60,807 nt of DNA from an uncultured Bacteroidales bacterium. Lineage in GTDB: Bacteria; Bacteroidota; Bacteroidia; Bacteroidales; Paludibacteraceae. Under the pieces are notes generated by a model, which searched no databases, was not told the DNA's origin, and saw nothing but the letters and a program-made list of their open reading frames with translations. The DNA is taken from assembly GCA_902778935.1 (NCBI GenBank), contig CACYZT010000011.1:1-60807 (forward strand). Direction: 5' to 3'. This document shows positions 1-6,767 of this stretch, piece after piece. Position 1 is the stretch's first letter, and every line of letters begins with the position of its first letter. The position numbers and the translations under genes are program-made.

Positions 1-8
1 TGGCGAAG

Positions 9-323
9 ATGTGGGATGACGATTGGCAGTACTATGCTGCGAAAGACGACCTGTATGACTATCTGCGTGACAAACGCGGCTACGATGCCATGGACGAGTA
101 TATCCGCAGAGACGTACTCAAACTCAAAGGCAAGGATTTTGCGATGACCGAAGAACTCGTCAGCGAGTGTGCCTCGCGAGTGCATAACACCTTGATGCAT
201 CAGAATATCGAACCGGGTACCAAAGAGGCTTTCCTTGCCTACGTCGCGTGCTTGCATCAGTTGTTCCTTTTCGGTGCCGCTGTGCAACTCAAACGCATGG
301 CCTACCACATGACGAGAATATAA
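9..323 (+). CDS. Hypothetical protein, possibly cut at its 5' end by the window edge
   Basis: I do not recognise this protein. The frame is open to the window edge with no stop upstream, so the ATG at 9 may be internal and the gene may begin outside. What is visible is a 104-residue, charged, probably helical protein (Asp/Tyr/Arg-rich first half) with a Leu/Phe/Ala-rich stretch near residues 78-95 that could be a buried helix. No signal peptide or known catalytic motif is seen. It is followed 17 bp later by the DUF6512-like gene, so the two may be co-transcribed. Confidence 0.5.
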   Translation: MWDDDWQYYAAKDDLYDYLRDKRGYDAMDEYIRRDVLKLKGKDFAMTEELVSECASRVHNTLMHQNIEPGTKEAFLAYVACLHQLFLFGAAVQLKRMAYHMTRI

Positions 324-340
324 AATATAGTGATTATACT

Positions 341-832
341 ATGACACGCAAAGAAACAATCATAGCAACAATCTTGCTAATCATTTTCGGAACGAGTATG
401 CACTTTGTGCATCATGTGCCGTTCTTCAATCATTTTCTGGGCTATATCTTTCCCGTGACGGAGAGTGTGATGGCGCACATGAAGATGGTGTTTTACCCGA
501 TGCTTTTGCTGGGCATCTATCTGTGCATTTCGCGTCGCGACATCCGCGAGATAGGCGCACCTATATTGGGTGCATTGGCAGTTATGCCGCTCATCGTAGC
601 CGCATTCTTCGGTTATTGGGTCTTCGTGCGCCATGAGTTGATGGTGCTAGATATCGTCATCTACATCGCGTCAATGGTTGGTGCCGTACACCTCGCTAAC
701 CGCTGGCGCACATGTGCTGTTGTGCAACGCCTCTGGCAGCTCTGGATAGTACTCATCGTGCTGGCGATCATCGCCATTGGTGTGCTGACTTACCACGCAC
801 CCGATTGGATCATCTTCGCAGATTTAGGATAA
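341..832 (+). CDS. DUF6512-like integral membrane protein
   Basis: A 163-residue membrane protein with about five hydrophobic segments. The stretch with GTSMHF followed by PVTESVMAHMKMVFYPMLL resembles the conserved core of DUF6512 proteins (Pro-hydrophobic-Glu-Ser-hydrophobic-x-His-hydrophobic-Lys), a family of unknown function. The frame is open back to 248, but that stretch overlaps the previous gene and is charged. ATG 341 begins with a normal Met-Thr-Arg-Lys topology signal and the first membrane helix, so I chose it. It sits in a run with two more small membrane proteins. Family assignment is from motif memory; the membrane nature is visible directly. Confidence 0.7.
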   Translation: MTRKETIIATILLIIFGTSMHFVHHVPFFNHFLGYIFPVTESVMAHMKMVFYPMLLLGIYLCISRRDIREIGAPILGALAVMPLIVAAFFGYWVFVRHELMVLDIVIYIASMVGAVHLANRWRTCAVVQRLWQLWIVLIVLAIIAIGVLTYHAPDWIIFADLG

Positions 833-845
833 TATGAACTGAAGT

Positions 846-1517
846 ATGACAATCAAACTATTCTTACAAGCTCTAACGAAGTTCGTTATCGGACTACTGC
901 TTATCGGACTACTTTTATTCCTTCCTGCCGGGACGTTTGACTTCTGGCAGGCCTGGCTGTTCATAGCCGTGTTGTTTGTACCGATGTTCATAGCCGGTAT
1001 AATGTTGATGATTCGTCAGCCGGAGTTACTGCGCAAGCGGCTGGATGCCAAGGAACAACAGCAAGAGCAGAAATGGGTCGTCGCCTTGAGCGGATTGATG
1101 TTCATCGCTGTGTTCGTCATGGCAGGGCTAAGCCACCATTTCGGATGGTATATGCTGCCCGATTGGGCTGTATATCTTGCTACCGTTGTTTTCCTTGCTG
1201 CATACGCCATGTACGCCGAAGTGATGCGTGAGAACGTGTGGCTGTCACGGACGGTAGAAGTGCAGGAGAATCAACAAGTCGTCACTACCGGTCTGTATGG
1301 AATCGTTCGCCACCCCATGTATGCAGCCACATTGTTACTATTCCTCTCCATGCCGTTAGTCCTTGCTTCATTGTGGTCGTTTGTCATCATGCTCATCTAT
1401 ATTCCCATCATCGCCCTCCGTATCCGGAACGAGGAGCAAGTGCTGGAACGTGAGTTGAAAGGCTATACTGAATACAAGCAACGCGTTCGTTATAAAGTAA
1501 TTCCGTTTATTTGGTAA
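846..1517 (+). CDS. Isoprenylcysteine carboxyl methyltransferase (ICMT/PEMT)-family membrane methyltransferase
   Basis: A 223-residue protein with five or six membrane helices. The C-terminal third carries the family signature: GLYGIVRHPMYAA (the R-H-P SAM-contacting motif), a hydrophobic pair of helices, then RNEEQVLERE and an aromatic/basic end. ICMT/PEMT-fold enzymes transfer a methyl group from S-adenosylmethionine to a small lipid or cysteine substrate at the membrane. The bacterial substrate is generally unknown. The gene starts 13 bp after the DUF6512-like gene and is followed after 1 bp by the next membrane protein, so the three probably form one transcript. Confidence 0.85.
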   Translation: MTIKLFLQALTKFVIGLLLIGLLLFLPAGTFDFWQAWLFIAVLFVPMFIAGIMLMIRQPELLRKRLDAKEQQQEQKWVVALSGLMFIAVFVMAGLSHHFGWYMLPDWAVYLATVVFLAAYAMYAEVMRENVWLSRTVEVQENQQVVTTGLYGIVRHPMYAATLLLFLSMPLVLASLWSFVIMLIYIPIIALRIRNEEQVLERELKGYTEYKQRVRYKVIPFIW

Positions 1518-1518
1518 A

Positions 1519-1932
1519 ATGAACACCTTTCAAAAGATATTAACTTTGTTCATAGGCATCGGCGCAGTAGTCGGTGCGGTAATGATGTGGGTTGACCCGA
1601 CGGGAGTTGCATGGGGCGGAGAACCATTATTAGAATTGCTCCGCGCAAAGATGCCGTGGCCGGATGTGTTCTTTCGCAACTTTATTCCGTCCGGTATAGT
1701 ACTATTGGCGGTAAACGGTCTTACGCAATTCGTAGCAGCTTATCTGCTTTTCAAAAACCATCCGCTGGCATATTGGGCAGTACTGGTTTGGGGTATTATC
1801 CTGATGCTTTGGATTGCGCTCGAATGTTGGATATGGGGCTTCAATCCTGTCGGTAATTTTTACTTCATCCTTGGCCTCGTCGAAACCATTTCAGCAGCAA
1901 TTAGTTTGCATGGAAACAGATATTTAAAATAA
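1519..1932 (+). CDS. Small four-helix membrane protein of unknown function
   Basis: A 137-residue protein with four evident membrane segments (about residues 5-24, 55-75, 82-103 and 112-130). A Trp-rich loop and acidic residues near WIALECWIWG lie in the third or fourth segment. No catalytic motif is recognised. Its start codon lies 1 bp after the methyltransferase stop, which suggests translational coupling. I do not assign a function. Confidence 0.7.
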   Translation: MNTFQKILTLFIGIGAVVGAVMMWVDPTGVAWGGEPLLELLRAKMPWPDVFFRNFIPSGIVLLAVNGLTQFVAAYLLFKNHPLAYWAVLVWGIILMLWIALECWIWGFNPVGNFYFILGLVETISAAISLHGNRYLK

Positions 1933-1969
1933 TGTCCGTTTTTTCATAGTGTATGTCGCCTGAAAGCAG

Positions 1970-1977
1970 TACCTTTG
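1970..1977 (+). promoter_or_regulatory. Bacteroides-type -7 element upstream of the zinc-ribbon gene
   Basis: TACCTTTG, 28 bp before the ATG at 2006, matches the TAnnTTTG -7 consensus. The position 20 bp upstream reads atag rather than TTTG, so the -33 element is weak and this is a less certain promoter than the others listed. Confidence 0.5.
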
Positions 1978-2005
1978 CGGCATCGAAACGTATAATAAAG
2001 ATAGT

Positions 2006-2737
2006 ATGGAACAGAAATTTTGCCAGAGTTGCGGAATGCCGCTCACAGAGCAAGTCCTCGGAACGAACGCCGACGGGAGTAAAAACGCGGATTACTGCAT
2101 ATATTGCTATAAGGACGGCAAGTTCTTGCAGGACTGCACAATGGACGAGATGATTGAGCATTGCGCTCAGTTTGCCAATGAAGTTAATAAAGGGTTGCAG
2201 CAGCCTATTACGAAAGAAGAGTACATCGGACAGATGAAGATGTACTTCCCGCATCTAAAGCGTTGGCGTAAGTCTCTTGCCATAAACAACGATGAGGCTA
2301 TGCCTGAAAATCCGGCACTTTCTGGTGTAAAGGAATTGATAGCCACGATGGCCGACACGTTGCCAATCACCTATATCTCGTCAGTCGATGAAGAGGGATT
2401 CCCCTGCACCAAGGCCATGCTGTCACCACGAGTCCGCGAGAGCATCAAGACGTTCTATTTTACCACAAACACCTTCTCCCTCCGTGTGGCTCACTATAAG
2501 GCCAACCCCAAGGCCTCGATCTATTTCTGCGATGCCGAGGGCTTCAAGGGTATGATGCTGCGCGGCACGATGGAGGTACTGACGGATGCCAAGAGCAAGG
2601 AGATGATTTGGCGCGATGGCGACGAGCAGTACTACCCAAGTGGCGTTACCGACCCGAACTACTGCGTCTTGAAGTTCACCGCCACTGACGGCCGCTTCTA
2701 CAGTGATTTCTATCCACGTAGTTTTGTGATTGAGTAA
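2006..2737 (+). CDS. Zinc-ribbon plus pyridoxamine 5'-phosphate oxidase-like protein
   Basis: A 243-residue two-domain protein. Residues 1-85 form a putative zinc ribbon (zf-ribbon_2 type): CQSCGMPL, then CIYCYKDGKF, with downstream Glu/His-rich helices. Residues about 105-243 form a split-barrel PNPOx-like domain (residues such as PRVRESIKTFYFTTNT and KASIYFCD, ending YSDFYPRSF), which in this superfamily binds a flavin or related cofactor. Such fusions are common in gut anaerobes, but the substrate is unknown. The gene is followed with no gap by a truncated isochorismatase-like gene, often a partner of small redox enzymes. Confidence 0.8.
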   Translation: MEQKFCQSCGMPLTEQVLGTNADGSKNADYCIYCYKDGKFLQDCTMDEMIEHCAQFANEVNKGLQQPITKEEYIGQMKMYFPHLKRWRKSLAINNDEAMPENPALSGVKELIATMADTLPITYISSVDEEGFPCTKAMLSPRVRESIKTFYFTTNTFSLRVAHYKANPKASIYFCDAEGFKGMMLRGTMEVLTDAKSKEMIWRDGDEQYYPSGVTDPNYCVLKFTATDGRFYSDFYPRSFVIE

Positions 2738-2827
2738 ATGAAGAACAATAAAGCACTTGTCGTTATCGACATTCAGAATGATATTACCAAACGATTACAA
2801 ACAATGAAACAAAGGTATGTGCTATAG
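2738..2827 (+). pseudogene. Stub of an isochorismatase/cysteine hydrolase-family gene
   Basis: The 29-codon frame begins MKNNKALVVIDIQNDIT, the classic N-terminus of isochorismatase-like hydrolases (beta strand ending in the catalytic Asp of VIDIQND). After Thr-Lys the sequence leaves the family and hits a stop at 2825-2827. A full gene would be about 180-200 codons. The remainder is missing and the next ORF (2817) begins inside this one. I read it as the 5' remnant left by a deletion that joined it to the next gene. Confidence 0.65.
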
Positions 2828-3185
2828 AGAAGAAGCCATCGAATGTGTAAAAGATCATGTTCTCCAGATACATAAGCAAATATATGCCAAGTATGAAGGG
2901 GATTTTGACAGGATCTATACGGAAGGGTACAACAGCAAGTCCTATACGGGCAGGGTGATTGAAGCAGGAAAGGTTTATGAACTGAGTTATCTGGAATGTA
3001 CGTGCCCTAAAGTAAAATGTGGGCTGAGAAACCATCCGCAACAATGTGAGTGCTCGCGACAGAGCATTCTATATATCTTGTCGCAGCTGGAACCGGATAG
3101 CCAATTCGAAGTTCGGATTGAGAATACGATTCTCAGGGGAAGCGACCGCTGTACTTTCAGAATAACAAAGCATAAAGATGTTTAA
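2817..3185 (+). CDS. Conserved-type Cys-rich protein, probably N-terminally truncated
   Basis: A 122-residue protein with a Cys cluster: ECTCPKVKCGL followed by HPQQCECSRQS, then LEPDSQFEVRIENTILRG and a final C-x-F-x-I strand. This resembles the C-terminal half of a DUF6144-like or thiazoline-carboxylate-hydrolase-like family, recalled from motifs only. Such proteins are usually near 180-200 residues, so the N-terminal part is probably lost. The upstream boundary falls exactly where the isochorismatase stub breaks off, consistent with one deletion truncating both genes. Whether it is still functional is unclear. Confidence 0.5.
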   Translation: MCYREEAIECVKDHVLQIHKQIYAKYEGDFDRIYTEGYNSKSYTGRVIEAGKVYELSYLECTCPKVKCGLRNHPQQCECSRQSILYILSQLEPDSQFEVRIENTILRGSDRCTFRITKHKDV

Positions 3186-3197
3186 GTCATTCGAGTT

Positions 3198-3890
3198 ATG
3201 ACAATAGATAGAATAGATATTACCGCTCAACTATTTGCTTTGCAAGACAAGGCGTATGCGGATTTCCAAAGCAAGTTACTGCCGACTGTCAAACGCGAGA
3301 CGGTGATTGGTGTACGGACTCCGGACTTGCGCAAAATGGCGAAGCAAATCTGCAAGACTCCTGCTGCGCAAGAGTTCATGCAAGCCTTGCCTCATCGCTA
3401 TTTTGACGAGAACCAGCTGCACGCGTTTATCTTGTCGGAAGAGAAAGATTTCGATAGGTGTTTGGAGGAATTGGAGCAGTTCCTTCCGTATGTCGATAAT
3501 TGGGCGACGTGCGACCAGTTATCGCCTCGTTGCTTCAAGAAGCATACTCAAGAACTATTACCGCTTATTCGCAAGTGGATGAGAAGCAAGCACACCTATA
3601 CGAAACGCTTTGGCATAGGGACGCTGATGCGGTATTTCTTGGACGAGGCTTTCCTACCGGAGCACTTGGAATGGGTGGCATCCATCAAGAGCGATGAGTA
3701 TTACATCCGCATGATGCAGGCATGGTTCTTTGCTACGGCTTTCGCCAAACAATGGGATGCCACGCTGCCCTATATTGAGCAACATCATTTAGAGAAGGAT
3801 ACGCACAACAAAACTATTCAGAAAGCCGTTGAGAGTTTCCGTATCACGGACGAACAAAAGGCTTTGCTAAAGACCTTGCGAGTGAAATGA
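3198..3890 (+). CDS. DNA alkylation repair protein, AlkD-like HEAT-repeat glycosylase
   Basis: A 230-residue all-helical protein matching the AlkC/AlkD-like alkylation repair family: an N-terminal helix pair, then GVRTPDLRKMAKQI, then DNWATCDQL (the conserved D-N-W segment lining the DNA cleft in AlkD) and LIRKWMRSKHTYTKRFGIGTL. AlkD-type enzymes excise cationic alkylated bases without base flipping. Its stop overlaps the start of the broken hydrolase gene (ATGA), so the two were once translationally coupled. Confidence 0.88.
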   Translation: MTIDRIDITAQLFALQDKAYADFQSKLLPTVKRETVIGVRTPDLRKMAKQICKTPAAQEFMQALPHRYFDENQLHAFILSEEKDFDRCLEELEQFLPYVDNWATCDQLSPRCFKKHTQELLPLIRKWMRSKHTYTKRFGIGTLMRYFLDEAFLPEHLEWVASIKSDEYYIRMMQAWFFATAFAKQWDATLPYIEQHHLEKDTHNKTIQKAVESFRITDEQKALLKTLRVK

Positions 3891-4424
3891 AAAAGATACT
3901 ATTCCTACATGGCTTTTATGCAAGCGGACAATGTGTTCCTGCTGTTGCGTTACGTGAAGCATTCGCAGGGCGTGCCGATGTTCTGACACCGGACTTTAGG
4001 GAATAGTTGTGGCTCTTTCTACGCGCAGATGATTGCTCCTGTTGTGGACATTCCTGCTTTGCTTGGTAATCCGCATTTTCGAATGTCAGAGTTCCTAAAG
4101 CAGCGCATAGGTCAGCACGAGTATAAATCGCCGCGCAAGGATGGCAAGCAATCATTCGTTATAGATGAAGCCTTGGTTGAAGAGTTTGCTGCACTGGAGG
4201 CAACTCAATTCGATAACTGCAATCCTCAATTCAGCGATCAAGTGTGGGGATTATTCGGTGAGCAAGACACTTTAGCGCATTTCGAATCGCTCTTCTTAGA
4301 GCACTACAACCGTTCATTCCATTTCCCCGGAGGACATACTCCCACCGCTGATGAAGTCCGCACATGGTATGTACCGCTGGCAGAGAGGATGTTAATTGAA
4401 CTATCATACACAAACGAGGTGTGA
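3887..4424 (+). pseudogene. Alpha/beta-fold hydrolase (YqiA/UPF0227-like) broken by an internal deletion and frameshift
   Basis: Two pieces of one hydrolase lie in different frames. The first (3887-4006) starts MKKILFLHGFYASGQ, the oxyanion-hole strand and HG motif, and ends at a stop just after LTPDF. The second reads GNSCGSFYAQM from 3999 in another frame, giving a G-x-S-x-G-like nucleophile elbow, and continues to 4424 with GLFGEQDTLAHF (acid strand) and HFPGGHTPTADEV (catalytic His). Roughly 25-35 codons between the first strand and the nucleophile are missing compared with intact relatives as I remember them. The long 3' frame has a usable ATG at 4029, but a product from there would lack the nucleophile. 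Confidence 0.75.
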
Positions 4425-4478
4425 GGCGTTTGTCGTTTACTATCTAATTCACTTTGACGGTTCCCTTTTAGCGCACGG

Positions 4479-4707
4479 AGACTTTTGAGGTCAATGGAAT
4501 TGCGAAGACTCACACAGCGCGTACAAAGGAGACTTGCAAGGTCGAGCAATGTGAAGACCTTTGAAGCATTAAAAATGAAAGACTTTCAATGTCGTTGCTA
4601 CGAGCAGACTTTTGAAAATGTTTACGCGTGCAGACTTCGGCACTTTTGAAATAAAGAAGACCTTTGCTTTTGGGTCGAGAGCAGTCCTAATTTAGAAATT
4701 TGCGTCT
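4479..4707. repeat. Nine-unit array with AGACTTT-like heads at 24-27 bp spacing
   Basis: AGACT/AGACCT words start at 4479, 4506, 4530, 4555, 4580, 4606, 4632 and 4658, with a decayed AGTCC at 4683. Intervals are 27, 24, 25, 25, 26, 26, 26 and 25. Several units continue as TTTGA or TTTGAA. The bodies between heads are not alike. The period is not a multiple of three, so this is not a coding repeat. Confidence 0.7.
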
Positions 4708-4780
4708 GCATATTCCGCTTTGCAAGACTCGCTCAAATGAGCCGATATAGCAGGGCGGTTGGGGCTCTCCAGAGGGAAAA

Positions 4781-4806
4781 GACGAAAGATTTTGCTATCT
4801 TTCGTC
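4781..4806. repeat. Perfect 10-bp inverted repeat with 6-nt loop
   Basis: GACGAAAGAT (4781-4790), loop TTTGCT, ATCTTTCGTC (4797-4806). There is no T-run on either side, so it is not a classical terminator. Confidence 0.7.
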
Positions 4807-4992
4807 GCTATCTGGCTTATTTACAGCAACTTACGTTTTTATAGACCGGACAAATAGCGAAAACCGGAACAAAATGAGTACTAAAAAGTGGGCTCAGCCC
4901 TTGTAAATACTCGTTGTTCCTCGGGTTTTTGAAATAGCGAAAAACAGGCGTTTTTCTGAAAAATCGAAGAAATACGAAACCGTATTAAACAA

Positions 4993-5083
4993 TTATACCA
5001 CGCTTTTCGGGCGTCAGACCTATATTTTACACGAACGCTCACGATGTTCGTTTGGTCTAATCGTCCTAAAAAGCGTGGTATAA
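4993..5083. repeat. Long three-tier palindrome next to the integrase 3' end
   Basis: Outer arms TTATACCACGCTTTT (4993-5007) and its exact reverse complement (5069-5083); a middle pair AGACC (5016-5020) with GGTCT (5054-5058); an inner pair ACGAAC (5031-5036) with GTTCGT (5046-5051). It ends 10 bp before the integrase stop codon. It could be a recombination site, an invertible segment or a structured terminator. Confidence 0.75.
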
Positions 5084-5093
5084 CTATGCGAAA

Positions 5094-6335
5094 TTAGAAC
5101 TCCGGGGCTATCTTATTGATACGCTCAATAAGGCTTTCATCAATGTGATTGGCGTAGCGATAAGTCATGCTGAGGTCACTATGACCGACTATTTGAACGA
5201 CGTCTAAGTCATTAGCTCCCGCCTTTAGTAAATTGTTTATTCCGCTATCACGGAGAGAATAGAGTTGATACTCTCTTGGCAACTTCAACGCTTCTCTCAT
5301 TCTATCCCAGATGATAGTGAACGAGTGCGATGCAGCGGGAGTCTGACTCGGTTTCCATGTACCTGCACCGAAGACAAAATCATCCGGTTTGGCTCCACAG
5401 ATATGATCGCGAAGCAAGGCTTCCAGTTGCTCATCCATACGACAGTTATGGTCTTTGCCGTTTTTCTTCTGTGAGCCTTTCATTTCGATACAATGTTTCT
5501 CGAAGTTTAACTGCTCAACCTTGACGCGAGTGATCTCAACCGGACGCAGGAAGGATTTGTATACCAGTTGCATGACGATGATGAATGCAGGGTTCTTTTC
5601 GCGGAAGTAAGCTACAATACGGTCGCGAACTTCCTTGGGGATAATGGTTCGATCTTTGCCTTGCGCTTTCTTCTGTTTGAGGTGCTCAAACGGATTGATG
5701 CGGGCATAACTCTTTTCTATCGCCCAACTGAACAACGCGCGCGCGAGCTTTATATTATTATTGTACGTGCGCGGACTTACACGATCTTCCTTAATTTTCT
5801 TGCGGACAGACTTCTTGCCTTTTGAATTATTGCCAAGTAGCACGAACTCCATGTACTGGTTTGCCTGCGTCTGTGAGAAAACGGAAGCGGCGATAGATGG
5901 ACAGTTGTTATGCACCCACTGCTTTAATTGTTTACAGAAGCAACTATAGCTTCGCATAGTCGTTTCTTTTAACTCACTGCAGCGGTCTGCTTCATACAGG
6001 TCTATTACTTGCTCTAACGGAGTGTAATAGCGGACGTTATCGCCAGCATAACTTTCCTGCTGCGTACCTATACCGTAAGCAGGGATGTTTTGTTGGAGGT
6101 TGATAAAACCGGCAGCAAGTTGATTGTTGATTTGAAGCATAATTGCGTTGGCTTGCAGTTTGAACTCGGTAAGAGTCTTGCAACGTTTACGCTCGCGGTT
6201 CATCATAATACGAACGCGCTCCAGGTCTTGAACGATAGGGTTGAATTTGTAGTACTCAATGTACCAACCTTTGGAATTGTGTTTGAGCTCTGCGGGGACA
6301 AATTGCCTTAGGGCTCCGAAATTTTGATTCAACAT
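5094..6335 (-). CDS. Tyrosine-type site-specific recombinase/integrase
   Basis: A 413-residue integrase. The N-terminal part is an arm-binding region. Residues about 110-220 form a SAM-like core-binding domain (YEADRCSELKETTMRSYSCF). The rest is the catalytic domain: first Arg in SFLRPVEITRVKV, second Arg in YSLRDSGINNLL (the usual His three residues before it is Tyr, common in Bacteroidales integrases), GHSDLS, and nucleophile Tyr in MTYRYANH. It catalyses DNA strand exchange via a 3'-phosphotyrosine. It reads away from the 3' end of tRNA-Asp 165 bp upstream, the usual layout for an element integrated in a tRNA gene. No other mobility genes are recognised nearby, so it is either a solitary recombinase or a remnant. 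Confidence 0.9.
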   Translation of the reverse strand: MLNQNFGALRQFVPAELKHNSKGWYIEYYKFNPIVQDLERVRIMMNRERKRCKTLTEFKLQANAIMLQINNQLAAGFINLQQNIPAYGIGTQQESYAGDNVRYYTPLEQVIDLYEADRCSELKETTMRSYSCFCKQLKQWVHNNCPSIAASVFSQTQANQYMEFVLLGNNSKGKKSVRKKIKEDRVSPRTYNNNIKLARALFSWAIEKSYARINPFEHLKQKKAQGKDRTIIPKEVRDRIVAYFREKNPAFIIVMQLVYKSFLRPVEITRVKVEQLNFEKHCIEMKGSQKKNGKDHNCRMDEQLEALLRDHICGAKPDDFVFGAGTWKPSQTPAASHSFTIIWDRMREALKLPREYQLYSLRDSGINNLLKAGANDLDVVQIVGHSDLSMTYRYANHIDESLIERINKIAPEF

Positions 6336-6351
6336 AGTAATTTTTTTTCTT

Positions 6352-6375
6352 CCGCCAAACTTTCCTGATTGGCGG
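6352..6375 (-). promoter_or_regulatory. Stem-loop just upstream of the integrase start
   Basis: CCGCCAA (6352-6358) and TTGGCGG (6369-6375) form a 7-bp stem with a 10-nt loop. On the minus strand it is followed by an A-rich stretch and the integrase ATG 17 bp later, so it may control integrase translation or expression. Confidence 0.4.
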
Positions 6376-6407
6376 GAGAAAAAAGATTAAACTTATGTTA
6401 TAAACGG

Positions 6408-6439
6408 CAAATGACTTCCACATCTGTGAAAGTCATTTG
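6408..6439 (-). terminator. 10-bp stem-loop downstream of tRNA-Asp, possible terminator
   Basis: CAAATGACTT (6408-6417) pairs with AAGTCATTTG (6430-6439), loop 12 nt. It lies about 60 bp beyond the tRNA 3' end in the tRNA's direction and is followed by a modestly T-rich tract. An operator for the integrase is an alternative. Confidence 0.4.
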
Positions 6440-6499
6440 GGCAGATTTTGGGTCGATTTCTACGCGTCTCAAGCGTAACTCCTTGATTTTCAACCCTTG

Positions 6500-6573
6500 C
6501 GGTGCGGACGAGACTCGAACTCGCGACCTACGGCGTGACAGGCCGGTATTCTAACCAACTGAACTACCGCACC
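6500..6573 (-). tRNA. tRNA-Asp (anticodon GTC)
   Basis: Read on the minus strand, the 7-bp acceptor stem is GGTGCGG paired with CCGCACC, with discriminator G (typical for Asp). The D-arm TTCAGTTGGTTAGAA, anticodon arm CGGCCTGTCACGCCG with GTC in the loop, and T-arm GAGTTCGAGTCTC are all intact. CCA is not encoded. The 3' end faces the integrase. A strong promoter lies about 145 bp upstream (6718-6749). Confidence 0.95.
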
Positions 6574-6717
6574 CTCGCGCGAACTACGGCTCGCGCGACT
6601 TCGGGTAAAACCCTCGTGATAGCGCTACGCCATGTTCTCGCTCTTCGTCTTCGAAAGCCAAGCTTCCTCGACGAGGTGTTTTAGTGAAAGATCACTGCCT
6701 TCTCACGAAAGCGGGTG

Positions 6718-6749
6718 CAAAGGTACTGCTTTTTTTTGATATGACCAAA
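6718..6749 (-). promoter_or_regulatory. Bacteroides-type promoter for tRNA-Asp
   Basis: On the minus strand: TTTG (6749-6746), 20 bp, TACCTTTG (6725-6718). It drives a leader of about 138 nt ahead of the tRNA, in which I see only a repeated TCGCGCGA palindrome and no second tRNA. Confidence 0.75.
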
Positions 6750-6767
6750 TATTTTTGAACTTTTTTT

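Larger units (their letters stand above)
4425..5093. other. Structured non-coding region between the broken hydrolase and the integrase
   Basis: No plausible protein-coding gene is seen in this 669-bp gap. It holds a 25-26 bp periodic array (4479-4707), a perfect 10-bp stem-loop (4781-4806), a short GGGCT/AGCCC inverted pair near 4900 and a three-tier palindrome (4993-5083) abutting the integrase 3' end. The density of secondary structure next to a tyrosine recombinase suggests recombination sites or a non-coding RNA rather than neutral spacer. Confidence 0.6.

Noticed and set aside
4479-4707. CRISPR array
   Set aside because: The conserved part is only 5-8 bp, far shorter than any CRISPR repeat, and no cas genes are present.
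4781-4806. Rho-independent terminator
   Set aside because: The stem is perfect but no T-run follows on either strand.
4993-5083. Integron attC site
   Set aside because: The ends do not show the RYYYAAC/GTTRRRY boxes, the recombinase is a 413-residue phage-type integrase rather than IntI, and there is no cassette array.
5834-5880. Integrase as an inactive protein because the HxxR His is Tyr
   Set aside because: Many Bacteroidales integrases have this substitution, and Arg, Arg, His and Tyr at the other positions are intact.
6502-6684. Short plus-strand frame over tRNA-Asp
   Set aside because: Peptides of the TRTRDLRRDRP kind are the usual false translation of tRNA genes.
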